Below are positions 1 to 8,301 of a DNA stretch of 16,924 nucleotides, in pieces. Location of the stretch: NCBI RefSeq assembly GCF_001949145.1, contig NW_019091751.1:65035-81958 (forward strand), written 5' to 3'. The DNA is from Acanthaster planci. Taxonomy: Eukaryota; Echinodermata; Asteroidea; Valvatida; Acanthasteridae. Numbering within the stretch: the first letter of the stretch is position 1; the number at the start of each line of letters is the position of its first letter. A program made the position numbers and the translations under genes. The notes below the pieces were generated by a model. That model was not told the DNA's origin, ran no database searches, and was given only the letters and a program-made list of their open reading frames with translations.

Positions 1-387
1 TTCATGCAACATACGGCATTTCCGCTGCACACCAATTCTAAATTCTCACTACATCTAATTGCGCTTATGTATATTCAGATTTAGCATTATGTTTGCCAAT
101 CTACGATAGCCACGCCCTTACGTTCCATGTTAGGACAATGATGTCATAAATGGCCGTGCAAAACAAATTTGATTGGATTGATTGGATGCTGATCACAGTC
201 AGACTCGTGCTCGATTGAAGGCAACTCCGGAGGGAAATCTGATTTTGCCAGGCGAGCTGGTGCAGTGATCCAGCGCGCAATCCAGCACACAACAAGATTT
301 TGTTCAAGCCGTGGCCTAATTTGGCATTCGTTTGATCATGTTTAATCGAAGTTGTAGTGTGAATACTTGTAATGGATTTTGCCAGAT
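1..387. other. Unassigned left flank
   Basis: I see no convincing gene here. On the minus strand about 50 codons are open from roughly 325 down to 152, containing the fragments WIARWITAP and FPPELPSIEHESD. This stretch is richer in GC than its surroundings but has no good splice acceptor in front of it. It could be one more exon of the minus-strand candidate gene, or its 3' untranslated region if that gene ends at 388. Confidence 0.3.
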
Positions 388-482
388 CTATAAGTTGTTC
401 GCAAATCTCAAATTACAAAATGCCGTTATCCATTCAAAAAATACTGATGGAAAATTGCCCCTTTGGCCACATGGGTGCCGTC
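388..482 (-). CDS. Candidate terminal exon, minus-strand gene
   Basis: A strong acceptor lies just upstream on the minus strand: a pyrimidine run of seven T and four C residues ending in CAG at 483-485. After two leading bases the frame is open for 30 codons and ends in TAG at 388-390. Visible residues include GNFPSVFFEWITAFCNLRF. The two leading bases join in phase with the candidate exon at 662-708. If right, this is the C-terminus of the minus-strand gene. Other donors inside the frame (CCATCA/GTATTT, GCATTTT/GTAATT) would make it internal instead. No family is recognised, and an open frame this short can arise by chance. Confidence 0.2.
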
Positions 483-553
483 CTGGGGAAAAAAAGCTGA
501 AGGTTCTTCGAAACATCAAAAGCCACAGTTTGGTAGTTGAAGCTGTTTCATGA

Positions 554-661
554 AAAACAACTAAAACACAATTCGCAGGAAATGTAATTTCATTTTGTAT
601 CCTGTAATAGAGGAAACTCCCATTTGAGCATGCTGGTTTTTTCTGTTTTCACATATCCTAC
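554..661. other. Putative intron sequence
   Basis: Nothing beyond the open continuation of the neighbouring minus-strand frame is visible. It is AT-rich and contains no repeat I recognise. Confidence 0.3.
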
Positions 662-708
662 GATCATTTTGTTGAGCCAAGCGTTGTCCAAACACAACCG
701 CTTTTGGT
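662..708 (-). CDS. Candidate small exon, minus-strand gene
   Basis: The acceptor is a T-rich tract ending TTTTACAG, followed by one leading base and 15 open codons containing PKAVVFGQRLAQQND. The chosen donor is GATC/GTAGGA. It was preferred because the alternative GTGAAA donor nine bases further on would create a stop at the next junction. The leading base completes the codon left by the candidate exon at 1233-1373. The frame stays open past the donor for more than 30 codons. Function unknown. Confidence 0.18.
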
Positions 709-944
709 CTGTAAAATACAGTCGGGAACTGTCACACCTCCAACGGTAACTTTCTAGGGAATTTTAACTCCTGAACAAACTTTGGGGAAACAGTTTGGAA
801 AAAAATTATGTTCACATCGAAGTCGCTCATGGATGGGGATGGAGAGGAGATTTTACACACGGAAGTACTATATACAGCACGTATGTAGCGAACTCTTCGA
901 TGTCTCTATGTGCATTGTACATGTATGTACACGTGTGAACATGT

Positions 945-998
945 CCGAACCGAAGTTTGGCAAAAGTTTCTGAACCGTGTCCGAACCCGAACCGAACC
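945..998. repeat. Degenerate CCGAA-type repeat
   Basis: CCGAAC or GAACC units recur several times: CCGAACCGAA at 945-954 and CCGAACCCGAACCGAACC at 981-998, separated by a diverged stretch containing TGAACC. This reads as a decayed short tandem repeat. It is immediately followed by the TGACTTG tract, so this part of the window is a low-complexity patch. Confidence 0.5.
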
Positions 999-1061
999 TT
1001 GGCACCTACTTGCAGCACTAACTGAAAGTGTGTCAAAGCATGATGTCAATTTGACATCAGA

Positions 1062-1198
1062 CAGACTTGAAAACTTGACTTGTGACTTGATGTAACCAAA
1101 TGACTTGTAGCTTGACATCACTTATGGAAAAGCTGGTGTGCGACTAGGGAAAAATGATTTGTGACTTGACTTCTGGAAAAATGACTTGGTTACAACAC
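1062..1198. repeat. Degenerate TGACTTG heptamer repeat
   Basis: The heptamer TGACTTG and close variants (AACTTGA, AGCTTGA, TGATTTG) recur about ten times, with spacers, over some 135 bases. This is a decayed microsatellite. It carries no credible coding frame and lies in the putative intron between the candidate exons at 662-708 and 1233-1373. Confidence 0.6.
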
Positions 1199-1232
1199 TG
1201 TCATATGAACATCCATAGTAGGATGCACTTAC

Positions 1233-1373
1233 TTCATACTGAGGTGGTCTCTTCGCAGCAGTCTTACGGAGCGGGACAGGTAAAAGTGACAAACAATCAG
1301 CAGCTGTAGCATCTTCATGTATTCTGCAGCTAACTCTAGCTGAGGGTAGTGTATGTACACCCAATGGACAATA
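1233..1373 (-). CDS. Candidate 141-bp exon, minus-strand gene
   Basis: The best single exon signal in the left third. The acceptor is CTTACCATTACAG and the donor is TATGAA/GTAAGT, a near-consensus site. Two of the three frames are open throughout. The frame I prefer starts after one leading base and contains HYPQLELAAEYM and CHFYLSRSVRLLRRD. It uses many CTG codons and has clearly higher GC at third positions than the alternative, which contains LPSARVSCRIHED. The preferred frame also continues in phase into 662-708. The peptide looks helical. No family is recognised. Confidence 0.35.
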
Positions 1374-1543
1374 CTGTAATGGTAAGATACAAATGCACAC
1401 AAAAAACTTGGTCAACTTTGTCGATAGTAATTATTAGTTTTGTGTCCACTAGGCAATTCCACAAAACCTAACGTAATGGCATAACTTCACTGACATCAAA
1501 TTTTACTAAGTAGGTTTGGCAACAAACATTTAGCAAAACTTAC

Positions 1544-1562
1544 GCACTGCATAACTCGGCAC
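1544..1562 (-). CDS. Possible 19-nt micro-exon
   Basis: A strong pyrimidine tract (CCTTTTCTGTACCTCTTTAAG) precedes 19 bases that end at a consensus GTAAGT donor. In the phase needed by 1233-1373 it would encode AELCS plus split codons, and a TAA just upstream means the frame cannot extend without splicing. Micro-exons flanked by good signals are easy to find by chance, so this is speculative. Confidence 0.15.
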
Positions 1563-2087
1563 CTTAAAGAGGTACAGAAAAGGCACAACATGAATGCATG
1601 AAGATACATGTAAACTGGCATTGTTGTAGCTCAAATGCATTAAAATGAAGAGTTTTGATGACATGTAGAAAATGCACAATAGTATACATTAATCTGTAAG
1701 ATCTCGACTAACCTAAAATCTTACTCTTAGCTGGTCAAAACATGTGTGAGATTTGTTCCGAAATGAAGGAGTATGAGACATCCAAGGAGGAGAGGAACAT
1801 AACTTGTATGGCATACATGTGAGAGTACACCCGTGTTCACATGCAGTGGCAACAGACTATTCACACACCATGGAGAATAACACATCAGCATAGGAGTACC
1901 CAGACTTGAATCTTGGGCTAAATCGCGGGCTACCTTGTAATGTGTGTACACATGAAACTTCTGAAAAAAAGACAGCAACCCACATGCATACTCGTTTGCC
2001 GAGTCTACAATTTTCAATGTGTCAAAGAAAAAGAGATGAACAAGTATCGGATTCTTCTTGTGAAAGTGAGTGGATTTAATTCCCATG
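1563..2087. other. No clear gene
   Basis: A minus-strand frame of 152 codons covers 1727-2185, but it runs into the end of the hAT-like element and has Leu/Ser/His-rich content typical of a chance frame. A GTAAGA donor-like site sits at 1718-1723 on the minus strand, with no acceptor that fits well. I would treat this stretch as intron or intergenic. Confidence 0.4.
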
Positions 2088-2559
2088 TAGGGCTGTGACG
2101 AATATCCAATTATCCAGATAATCGATCGAACATCAAACATTCGAGTAGTATTTTCCAAGTACGAACATTCAAATTCAACATTCATGAAAACGAAGGGAGA
2201 ATTTTCTTTTGTTTGAAATGAGAAAAACTGTACTGTGGAAGCTTGTTACAAGCAAATTCAAATGAAAAGCGACAGAAATCTTACAATGATTCAAAAAGTA
2301 AATTATTCATTAAAAATTTTTAAAGGACAAGAAATACTGTTCGTCTCTAAATCTTGCTTAATCATGGCTGGAGATACTCCTAGATGTGAGAAGCTATTAT
2401 AGTGATCATAGTGTACAACTGTGTGCATTATTGCAACTGATTTTGTACATGGATTGTTCATCAACAATCCGGTGGTTGGTACAACCCAAAATTCGGATAT
2501 TCGATCGAATAGAAGGTTGAATTTTGAAATAGTGACTTATTCGAATTGACTCAGCCCTA
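2088..2559. mobile_element. hAT-like miniature inverted-repeat element
   Basis: The left end reads TAGGGCTGTGACGAATA and the right end is its imperfect reverse complement, finishing CAGCCCTA at 2552-2559. The first eight terminal bases match perfectly. Further in, both arms contain ATCGATCGAA or ATTCGATCGAAT blocks, so the inverted repeat is long but diverged. The 472-bp size, lack of any transposase frame and TAGGGCTG-type end suggest a non-autonomous hAT-related element. Flanking 8-bp target duplications are not recognisable, which leaves the superfamily uncertain. Confidence 0.5.
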
Positions 2560-2697
2560 CTGCTGTGGCAGGCCCAAAGCTGGTGGTGGTCCATCAGCAC
2601 AGCATCGTACACCGTCAACTGCAACACAACACAAGCAGTCGGCCAGGCTTATTTGTCACTTTTCTAAATTCGAGGTGCTTTTGCAAACACTAGATAC

Positions 2698-2771
2698 CTG
2701 TCGCAGCAGTCCTCCAAAAATCCTTGGCATATTATCTGCAACAACTGGGAAGGTTTAAAATCTACCATTGT
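2698..2771 (-). CDS. Candidate 74-bp exon, minus-strand gene
   Basis: The acceptor is ATCTATCATTCCCAG and the donor CGACAG/GTATCT. The frame is open from the first base and contains DFKPSQLLQIICQGFLEDCC. It starts in phase 0 and ends two bases into a codon. That does not join in phase to the 19-nt candidate downstream in the preferred frame, so either an exon is missing between them or one of the calls is wrong. No family recognised. Confidence 0.22.
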
Positions 2772-3029
2772 CTGGGAATGATAGATTCAATGCGATATCA
2801 CACGAAAACCTCGAGACTAAGTCTCAGAGTAAACGTCTACACGATTCCTGTCCGAACTGCATGAGACCAGGGTAATGGGGCATGTTTCATTTTATGACAA
2901 AAACAAATCAAATCATGCACTTAAACTGAATGTATGGACCAATCAATGTAGAGGGCAACAAGAACGAGAGAACATTGCATTTTGAGCATGCCTCTACAAC
3001 AAGATTGTGTGAAGATGCACCCTGCTTAC

Positions 3030-3091
3030 AGCCGTATCTCCCCGGGATGTTTTGGGGTCACTGGCATATCATTAAAACATAATGAGTGTTT
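3030..3091 (-). CDS. Candidate 62-bp exon, minus-strand gene
   Basis: An excellent acceptor (CCCTTTTTGACTGATTTCAG) and a good donor (GGCT/GTAAGC) frame 62 bases. Only one of three frames is open; it contains NDMPVTPKHPGEIR, starts in phase 0 and leaves two bases. The short length limits the value of the open frame as evidence. Confidence 0.22.
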
Positions 3092-3781
3092 CTGAAATCA
3101 GTCAAAAAGGGACTCAAGGAAGCCAATTTTTTTGGACATTTTTTCAACCATAAATGGGAAAACTGTTCCATTTTTTTCATGTTATTTTTGGAAGAAGGTC
3201 TTTTCACCTCTTGTTTAAAGGTAATAATTAGAAAATGAAGATTTCTTTTCTCCACCTCTTTGAGCCAAAAATTATGGCAACGTATTCATAATTTATGATG
3301 GTGTAAGATGCACCAAATAAATCAGAATGGCTGATTTTCCAACTAATGTTTGTTGTAAGGGTTATGACTGCTCAATTTATCCAGGTTTATATGGGAAAAA
3401 CAAAGCGTTGTTTATTCAGGGGGGGGTTGCAAAGAACTTATTGGACTTTGAGAAAACACTGAGAGTTGGTTTCTGGTCCTAGTGAAGAAAAGATGACAAC
3501 ATTTTCAAAACAGCAGGCCAAGCTATTTTAAGTAGTTCTTTCCTCGCCTTTCGCCTCTTCAGTCCCTACCTACTTCCGTGGGTTTTACCCAGAATATTTT
3601 TTTCTGGGGTTCTCCACCCACTTCTAAAAACTGTAACTATGTGTACTTCTATCTCCACTTCTGTCTGCAAACTACCTGCAAAGCACCTCAGGCACTTGTG
3701 AAAAATCCTTGATAAACAGAACAAGTTAATAAGAAATTGAGTCAATTCTTTTTGTTTGTTGGTATAGTTAAATTCCACCAG
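3092..3781. other. No gene seen
   Basis: AT-rich sequence with a run of eight G at 3420-3427. Short frames on both strands look like chance. No inverted or tandem repeat of note. Confidence 0.45.
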
Positions 3782-3850
3782 CAGGGTTCGACATTAATGC
3801 TGGTCTGCTAGCCAAACTTGAGTAAAAACAGCGGCGGTCTGGCGAAAGCC
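3782..3850 (+). mobile_element. hAT-like terminal fragment, left end
   Basis: It begins CAGGGTTCGACATTAATGC and continues with CTGGTCTGCTAGCCA. The CAGGG start fits hAT-type termini. Related sequence, with the terminus in inverted orientation, occurs at 5145-5230 and ends CGAACCCTG. The 8-bp flanks of the two ends do not match, so they may be two separate truncated copies instead of one 1.45-kb element. The inner limit of 3850 is approximate. Confidence 0.4.
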
Positions 3851-4450
3851 CTCATCTGCGTAGTCCGACGGTCTAGTAAAACAATATTCTGAAATAAGTG
3901 GCGAAATAGTTGATTGTGATGCATGCCCTCTTGCTGCTGCTGGTTTTTGAACCAAATCAAATAGAACCTCTTGCAACCAAGGATAGTTTGGTCCCTGGCA
4001 TCAGCCCAGCAGAAGTAATGCTGAAGTCTATGAATGCAGCAGCAGTAAATCGTCTGAAACTTCTGTTTCGCAATGCTTTTGCGGTGCAATCGCACTTAAC
4101 TGTGGGCCGTTTACTGTACTACCGCGTGTGGCCAGTACGTCTCGACAACGCTATGACTTGATGTTGGTTCTGTGTACAAGATCTAAATCAACACGTGCTT
4201 TCATGCATTGCATTGTAGAGGTACAAGTAAGTTATGAATATGCATCCCGCGCGTATGACGTGCTGAGTGTGTATGGTGTGTGTATATGCATTACGTTACT
4301 ATGAGTATGCAATACTGATTTTTCTGATTGGTCATTGGTAGTTGTGACACCAGCGATGTGACGGTTGTGATTTCGTGTTTGGTTCAAGCGCTACGTGCCA
4401 ATAGAAAACATAGCAAAATCAGACCGAAATAGCGCCACCTGTTGACTCTT
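3825..4450. promoter_or_regulatory. CpG-rich patch with NF-Y and CTCF-like motifs
   Basis: CpG dinucleotides are much denser here than around it, especially at 4068-4160 and 4245-4262. TCTGATTGGTCA near 4322 matches the NF-Y (CCAAT) consensus in reverse. GCGCCACCTGTTGA at 4432-4445 agrees with most positions of the CTCF core. A promoter or other regulatory element is possible. No start site or first exon could be tied to it, so this is inference from motifs and base composition only. Confidence 0.25.
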
Positions 4451-4797
4451 GGAAAAAGGTTGGCCTCCGTTTTTTCACTGGAAATTCAAGATTGTGGCCA
4501 GAAAATCACCTTTTATTTTAATTTTATGGGGATTAGCCACGAAAATTTTTTTTATTTGCCTTCCCCCAATACCTCCTCAATAGTAGTAAAACTATGCGCT
4601 CAGCTCCAAATACCCCGAACTGGAAATTATCAGTCCCAAATTCTGGATTTCCAGAAATATTTTTATGATCCCTCCTGATTATGGCATGTCTTATTGAAAA
4701 ATCCCCGTGGGATCACAAAATGAGCTTGTGGGCAGAAATACAACCATTGGTGGAATGCACCCTGCGGGTACTGGACACAGTCTAGAACGAACATGTT
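4451..4797. other. No gene seen
   Basis: AT-rich, with long T runs. The plus-strand frame of 78 codons at 4442-4678 has no codon bias, start context or family resemblance that I can support. Confidence 0.4.
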
Positions 4798-4896
4798 GTG
4801 TATGTACATGTACATTTTGCCGGGTGTACATGTACATACATTTGTATGTGCGTGTACATGTACATGTGCATAGTGCATAAAACGTACATGTACATG
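4798..4896. repeat. ACATGTAC palindrome cluster
   Basis: Seven or so overlapping ACATGT/TGTACA palindromes are packed into about 100 bases, including two ACATGTACATGT dodecamers near 4856-4867 and 4884-4895. The tract is close to self-complementary and could form alternative hairpins. It is the densest copy of a motif spread over the whole window. Confidence 0.75.
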
Positions 4897-5144
4897 TCAC
4901 ATGGTAAACTGTTCATAATGATATGTTTTTTGTCTCTTGGATTGTGAATAAAACAAAAGCATTTTCAGCAGGTAACCACTTTGTGTGTTTAATTTTCTTG
5001 AGTGGAGTTATACTCATGTATATTCTGGAAATTCATAATTCCATGGCCATTTATGATTACTCATCAACAATTAAACAACAGTGAGCACCGAGTGCACACT
5101 GTTATCCATGATGTTGGAGCAGAAAACACTAGTGCCAAAAAGAA
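4897..5144. other. No gene seen
   Basis: Contains a single AATAAA at about 4947 on the plus strand and otherwise unremarkable AT-rich sequence. Confidence 0.35.
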
Positions 5145-5230
5145 TGGCAGAAAATGCTGGCAGACTAGTAAAAAGCCATCAATGCTGGTCCGGCTGGCAA
5201 GTGAGAAAAAAAAGTTAAGGGCGAACCCTG
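5145..5230 (-). mobile_element. hAT-like terminal fragment, right end
   Basis: It ends AAGGGCGAACCCTG, whose reverse complement CAGGGTTCGCCCTTAAC matches the start of the 3782 fragment at 14 of 17 positions. Internally it carries ATCAATGCTGGTCCGGCTGGC, close to ATTAATGCTGGTCTGCTAGCC of the other copy in the same orientation, plus a shorter AATGCTGGCAGAC repeat. Family assignment rests on the CAGGG terminus alone. Confidence 0.4.
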
Positions 5231-5447
5231 ACCTGTGACATCATCCTACTGTCCAAGAGCTTAATTCCTTTGCATGAATGGAGTGGTGGACAAAGTTAAT
5301 ACACTTGACCATGCTCCCCTTGAAAGTGATGAATGGATCTTGGGCTGCAGGATGTTGACTATGAGGTTGAAAAGTGACCTCTTCACAGCAACTATTGAAT
5401 GGTACAAAGTCTGACTTTGTCATTAGTTATATTTCTCTTCTACTTAC

Positions 5448-5530
5448 ACAATGAGACATTCTACCGTGGCACAGTAAAAGACCAAGAGTTGATGGTAGTA
5501 CTGCTGAGGGGCCTGATGTAGACGAACAAT
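5448..5530 (-). CDS. Candidate 83-bp exon, minus-strand gene
   Basis: A good acceptor (GACTTTGGTTATTCCTCAG) and a consensus donor (ATTGT/GTAAGT) bound an open frame with no leading bases, containing HQAPQQYYHQLLVFYCATVE. Residue composition is protein-like and the frame ends two bases into a codon. It does not join in phase to the candidate at 6349-6455, so an intervening exon would be needed. Sequence at 5250-5425 has two alternative minus-strand frames that could follow it. No family recognised. Confidence 0.3.
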
Positions 5531-5706
5531 CTGAGGAATAACCAAAGTCAAATTCCCTTAGTGTACTGATAATTCAGTCATGTCTTTATTTGTTGTCATG
5601 TTTTCCTTTGTGAAACACATTACAAGTTTGTTACTGCTGGTTTGAAACATTTATGACTTCAAGTTAAATTAGCTTAGTCATCAAAGTATTTCTTCTGTGA
5701 ATTTAG

Positions 5707-6315
5707 TTAACCACTTGCCGCCGGGGCCTCCAGTTTCGGGCACTGTGGGTTTATACACGTAGCCAGGGTCTCCGAAATCGGACAAAGGGAACTGGGCCTT
5801 GTAATAAAAGACCATACTCGGAACAAAAGACCAGGCTGCTGGGCATTACCGACATTTTGCACTCTCAATAGTGGAGATAATCCAGCCTGATTTTGAAACA
5901 GTATACCACGGTTTGGGGCATTTAGTGCGAGCGGATTACCACCGGGGACAAAAAGCGCTCCACCACCGCAGCGACAAGCCACATAAGCACCGCTGCACGT
6001 TAATCTGGCCCCTATTGAAAAGAGGTCAGCAGTGCACAGTGCCAGGTTCGTGAACAAAAGAAAGTTACATAACACCACACAATCTGGGCTCTTTTTACAA
6101 GGCTGCAGGCCTGGCTGAAATACTCGGGCATCAACAGATTTTGTCTGTCAGACTAGAGTGGCCACCAGACAGTACCGGTAATTCATGTGGGTGTAAACGT
6201 CCATTAATTGAAATGATGAATTTTTGAAGAATTTTGAAAACTAAAAAATCTTGACTATTAAAAGTCCTGATTATGTGTACTGCATTTTTCAAACCACCCA
6301 GTAGCAAGTGGTTAA
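5707..6315. mobile_element. piggyBac-like non-autonomous element
   Basis: TTAA tetranucleotides at 5707-5710 and 6312-6315 flank a 601-bp block. Its ends are inverted: CCACTTGC at 5711-5718 against GCAAGTGG at 6304-6311, with further partial matching (C and GGG) to about 15 bases. TTAA target duplication plus short CC-starting terminal repeats are the hallmark of the piggyBac superfamily. The left half is clearly more GC-rich than the host sequence. A 123-codon minus-strand frame inside (5707-6078) shows no transposase motif, so the element is probably a deletion derivative moved by a transposase elsewhere. Confidence 0.6.
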
Positions 6316-6348
6316 CAAGACCTTTGACAATAATATAATTTTTCTCAC

Positions 6349-6455
6349 CAGCAATTTAAAATATCCAGTATCTCCGAAATTTTGGTCTTTTGTCCCCACA
6401 ATACACATGCAGAGTGCATGTGTATTTGCCCAAGCATGTCAAGGCACAAAACCAG
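6349..6455 (-). CDS. Candidate 107-bp exon, minus-strand gene
   Basis: A very long pyrimidine-rich tract ends GTAAG at the acceptor, and the donor is TTGCTG/GTGAGA. The frame is open from the first base for 35 codons and contains CLDMLGQIHMH and KISEILDILNC. The other frames are closed. It starts in phase 0, matching the sequence just upstream (near 6576-6622, IPEVPLRMSRSCF) if a GTAGAG donor is used there. A perfect 11-bp hairpin (6400-6426) lies inside this candidate exon. No family recognised. Confidence 0.3.
6400..6426. repeat. Perfect 11-bp stem-loop
   Basis: AATACACATGC at 6400-6410 and its exact reverse complement at 6416-6426 enclose the five-base loop AGAGT. There is no T-run, so this is not a terminator-like structure. 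Its geometry matches the stem-loop at 11036-11062, though the stems differ in sequence. Confidence 0.7.
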
Positions 6456-6966
6456 CTTACGAGTAATGGAAAGTGGCAGCCACAGGGGACATTTGAAAAG
6501 AGAGGAAGCACAAACAAAAAGTGTAATATATGGACATGAAAGGGCACAGACAACAAAATGAAAGTTGCTCTACAAAACATGACCTTGACATTCTCAGAGG
6601 AACTTCAGGAATTCCTAAAAGGACCCACAGCATGAATTTCAAATGAAAAAAAAATTTTACAGACTGAATATGTCAAATACTCTGAAAATTTTGAATGAAA
6701 AAGAAGGGCACTTTTAATGACTTCTTCAATGTTGCTGTTATTTTCTTTTCTTCTTGCCAATGATAGGGTCCATATGAATTTTTTTTTTTAATTGTGGTTA
6801 TTTAATACAGCCTTTTTCAGCCACCAATGCACCTGTTACCAGCTCCAGCCCATTCAAACACGTGGCAGCCTGCCTCATGCTTGTTTCTACACAAGGATTT
6901 GGGGTCAACACTTCCAAAAATTTATGCATTTTATCCAAAATATGACACCTTTTGGGTAATTCTCAC
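6456..6966. other. Putative intron with one possible small exon
   Basis: Between about 6576 and 6622 the minus strand has the acceptor GGGTCCTTTTAG followed by an open stretch (IPEVPLRMSRSCF). It would bridge 6967-7098 to 6349-6455 in phase if its donor is the weaker TTTT/GTAGAG. Otherwise the stretch is AT-rich with an A-run near 6646 and a T-run near 6780. Confidence 0.15.
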
Positions 6967-7098
6967 TCGAAGTTAAATCGTGAAATGAAATTAAGTTCCC
7001 ATAGGCTTTCCTTGAGCCATAACTTAATTTAGTGCCATTGTTCCTTCTTAAGATTTTCCATAACTTTTGAGTTATTACCATCAGTGCTGAGTAGGTTT
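6967..7098 (-). CDS. Candidate 132-bp exon, minus-strand gene
   Basis: The acceptor is TTTTACTGTTATTTTTAAAAG and the donor TTCGA/GTGAGA. After two leading bases the frame is open for 43 codons, including SALMVITQKLWKILRRNNG and AYGNLISFHDLTS, and ends one base into a codon. The length, the mixed residue composition and two good splice signals make it one of the better calls. The two leading bases suit a donor (GCAG/GTATTC) inside the candidate at 7904-7958. No family recognised. Confidence 0.35.
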
Positions 7099-7569
7099 CT
7101 TTTAAAAATAACAGTAAAAGTGCACAGAAAATTTGAGAAGGGACAAATTGTGTAGCTGTTTGTTCAGTGTAGTGGTGTTCTTTAATGTAGCTACATTGTA
7201 CTGTAGTTTAGGGATACACTGAACGAATCTGCATGAATCTGTAGGAATCTAAATCTTTAAGGTAACTAATTTGCATTAATGCCTTAATTTGACTGATGAC
7301 TTCATTTCATTTTATTTTACTGGGTAGCCCCATCGATTGTCAAAGACAATCACACAAACAGTACCCAGAAGTGAATGTATTTGCAAGCAGCAAAAGTACT
7401 ATGATTTACTTTTGTACCCCAAAAACTACATGCTTGATGCTTGAGTTTCTGTTTAAGCTGTTTTATAAAGGTGAAGAAACATTTTATACGGTAAATGGCA
7501 CTATGAGGCTTTGAAGTTATGCTGTAAGTACATGTAACTTTAAAGCCACACCTCTGATGCCAGAGTTAT
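7099..7569. other. No gene seen
   Basis: AT-rich sequence. The plus-strand frame at 7296-7514 has no supporting signal. A minus-strand frame across 7517-7699 overlaps the fold-back hairpin that follows and is probably repeat-derived. Confidence 0.4.
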
Positions 7570-7609
7570 TACATACCCCCGTGGATGCCTGTTTTGGGGG
7601 GACTATGTA
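7570..7609. repeat. C-run/G-run fold-back hairpin
   Basis: TACATACCCCC at 7570-7580 pairs with GGGGGGACTATGTA at 7596-7609, with a two-base bulge. About 20 bases further right is GCCATAAC. The same arrangement (C-run arm, G-run arm, then GCCATAAC) occurs at 15915-16029, so the two may belong to one repeat family. Confidence 0.45.
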
Positions 7610-7903
7610 CAACATGACCTGCAAATTTGCCATAACCTCCTCTGTGATATTATGCAACAGGATTGGCTTGGCCCCTATCTGCATGTACACTACAGTCATC
7701 GATCTTCAACATCTTGTTTTATGTTGTAATATGTACTTGTAGCTTTTTTGATTGCTCATTCTGTGTTACACTTCATTAGTATTTGAAAGTTTTGGAGATT
7801 CAATCATGACCGAATAGCAGTGATTAAACAATCTGCATGTTGGTGGACATGTCCCACTCAAAATAAACCCAAACAACATACTGCTGACTATGATCAGTCT
7901 CAC

Positions 7904-7958
7904 CTTGTATATACACAGGATGGTTAGAATACCTGCAAATAGTGACAGAATTCCATTT
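7904..7958 (-). CDS. Candidate 55-bp exon, minus-strand gene
   Basis: Strong acceptor (GAGCTTTTGTCTTATTTGTTGCAG) and strong donor (TACAAG/GTGAGA). With one leading base the frame contains NGILSLFAGILTILCIYK, a hydrophobic stretch long enough for a membrane segment or buried helix. The leading base fits the two bases left by 9908-9970. A second donor (TTTGCAG/GTATTC) would shorten it to 26 bases and fit 6967-7098 in phase. A second frame is also open. Confidence 0.28.
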
Positions 7959-8231
7959 CTGCAACAAATAAGACAAAAGCTCAGATTACGGTACATTACT
8001 GACATGGTGTCTACAGTATGTATCTTTAAATGTCCATTTAACCATGCTGGAATCAAACATACACAAAAAGATTGAAAAACAACTCTAAGATGAGCTAGAA
8101 TGTTAAACCGTTTTGAACTCATGGTGATGGGGGAAATTGCACTCTTACATGTAGTCCAACTGGTTACATTTGTGTGAAAAATATCAATAAACTTGCAAGC
8201 AGGAGCTACCAGTAAGATACCTCATGTGTAC
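7959..8231. other. No gene seen
   Basis: AT-rich. A 118-codon minus-strand frame covers 7766-8122, but its middle crosses the strong splice acceptor at 7959, so I read only the 7904-7958 part as possibly coding. Confidence 0.35.
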
Positions 8232-8301
8232 ATACTGCATGGTACATGCACGTGTGTACATGTACTATACTGCATGGTACATGCATGTGTGTACATGTAC
8301 A
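8232..8301. repeat. 35-bp tandem duplication
   Basis: Two adjacent 35-base units (8232-8266 and 8267-8301) beginning ATACTGCATGGTACATGC differ at two positions. Each contains TACATG palindromic motifs. The high identity suggests a recent duplication, the simplest sign of local expansion of the TACATGTA-type sequence. Confidence 0.85.

Noticed and set aside
1727-2185. 152-codon minus-strand frame
   Set aside because: It begins inside the hAT-like element and has chance-like composition; only a donor-like site supports it.
2947-2998. TGTAGAGG and CCTCTACA inverted pair
   Set aside because: Only eight bases with a 36-base loop; expected by chance in a window this size.
5707-6078. 123-codon minus-strand frame inside the piggyBac-like element
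   Set aside because: No DDD catalytic core or cysteine-rich tail of a piggyBac transposase is visible, and it ends at the element border.
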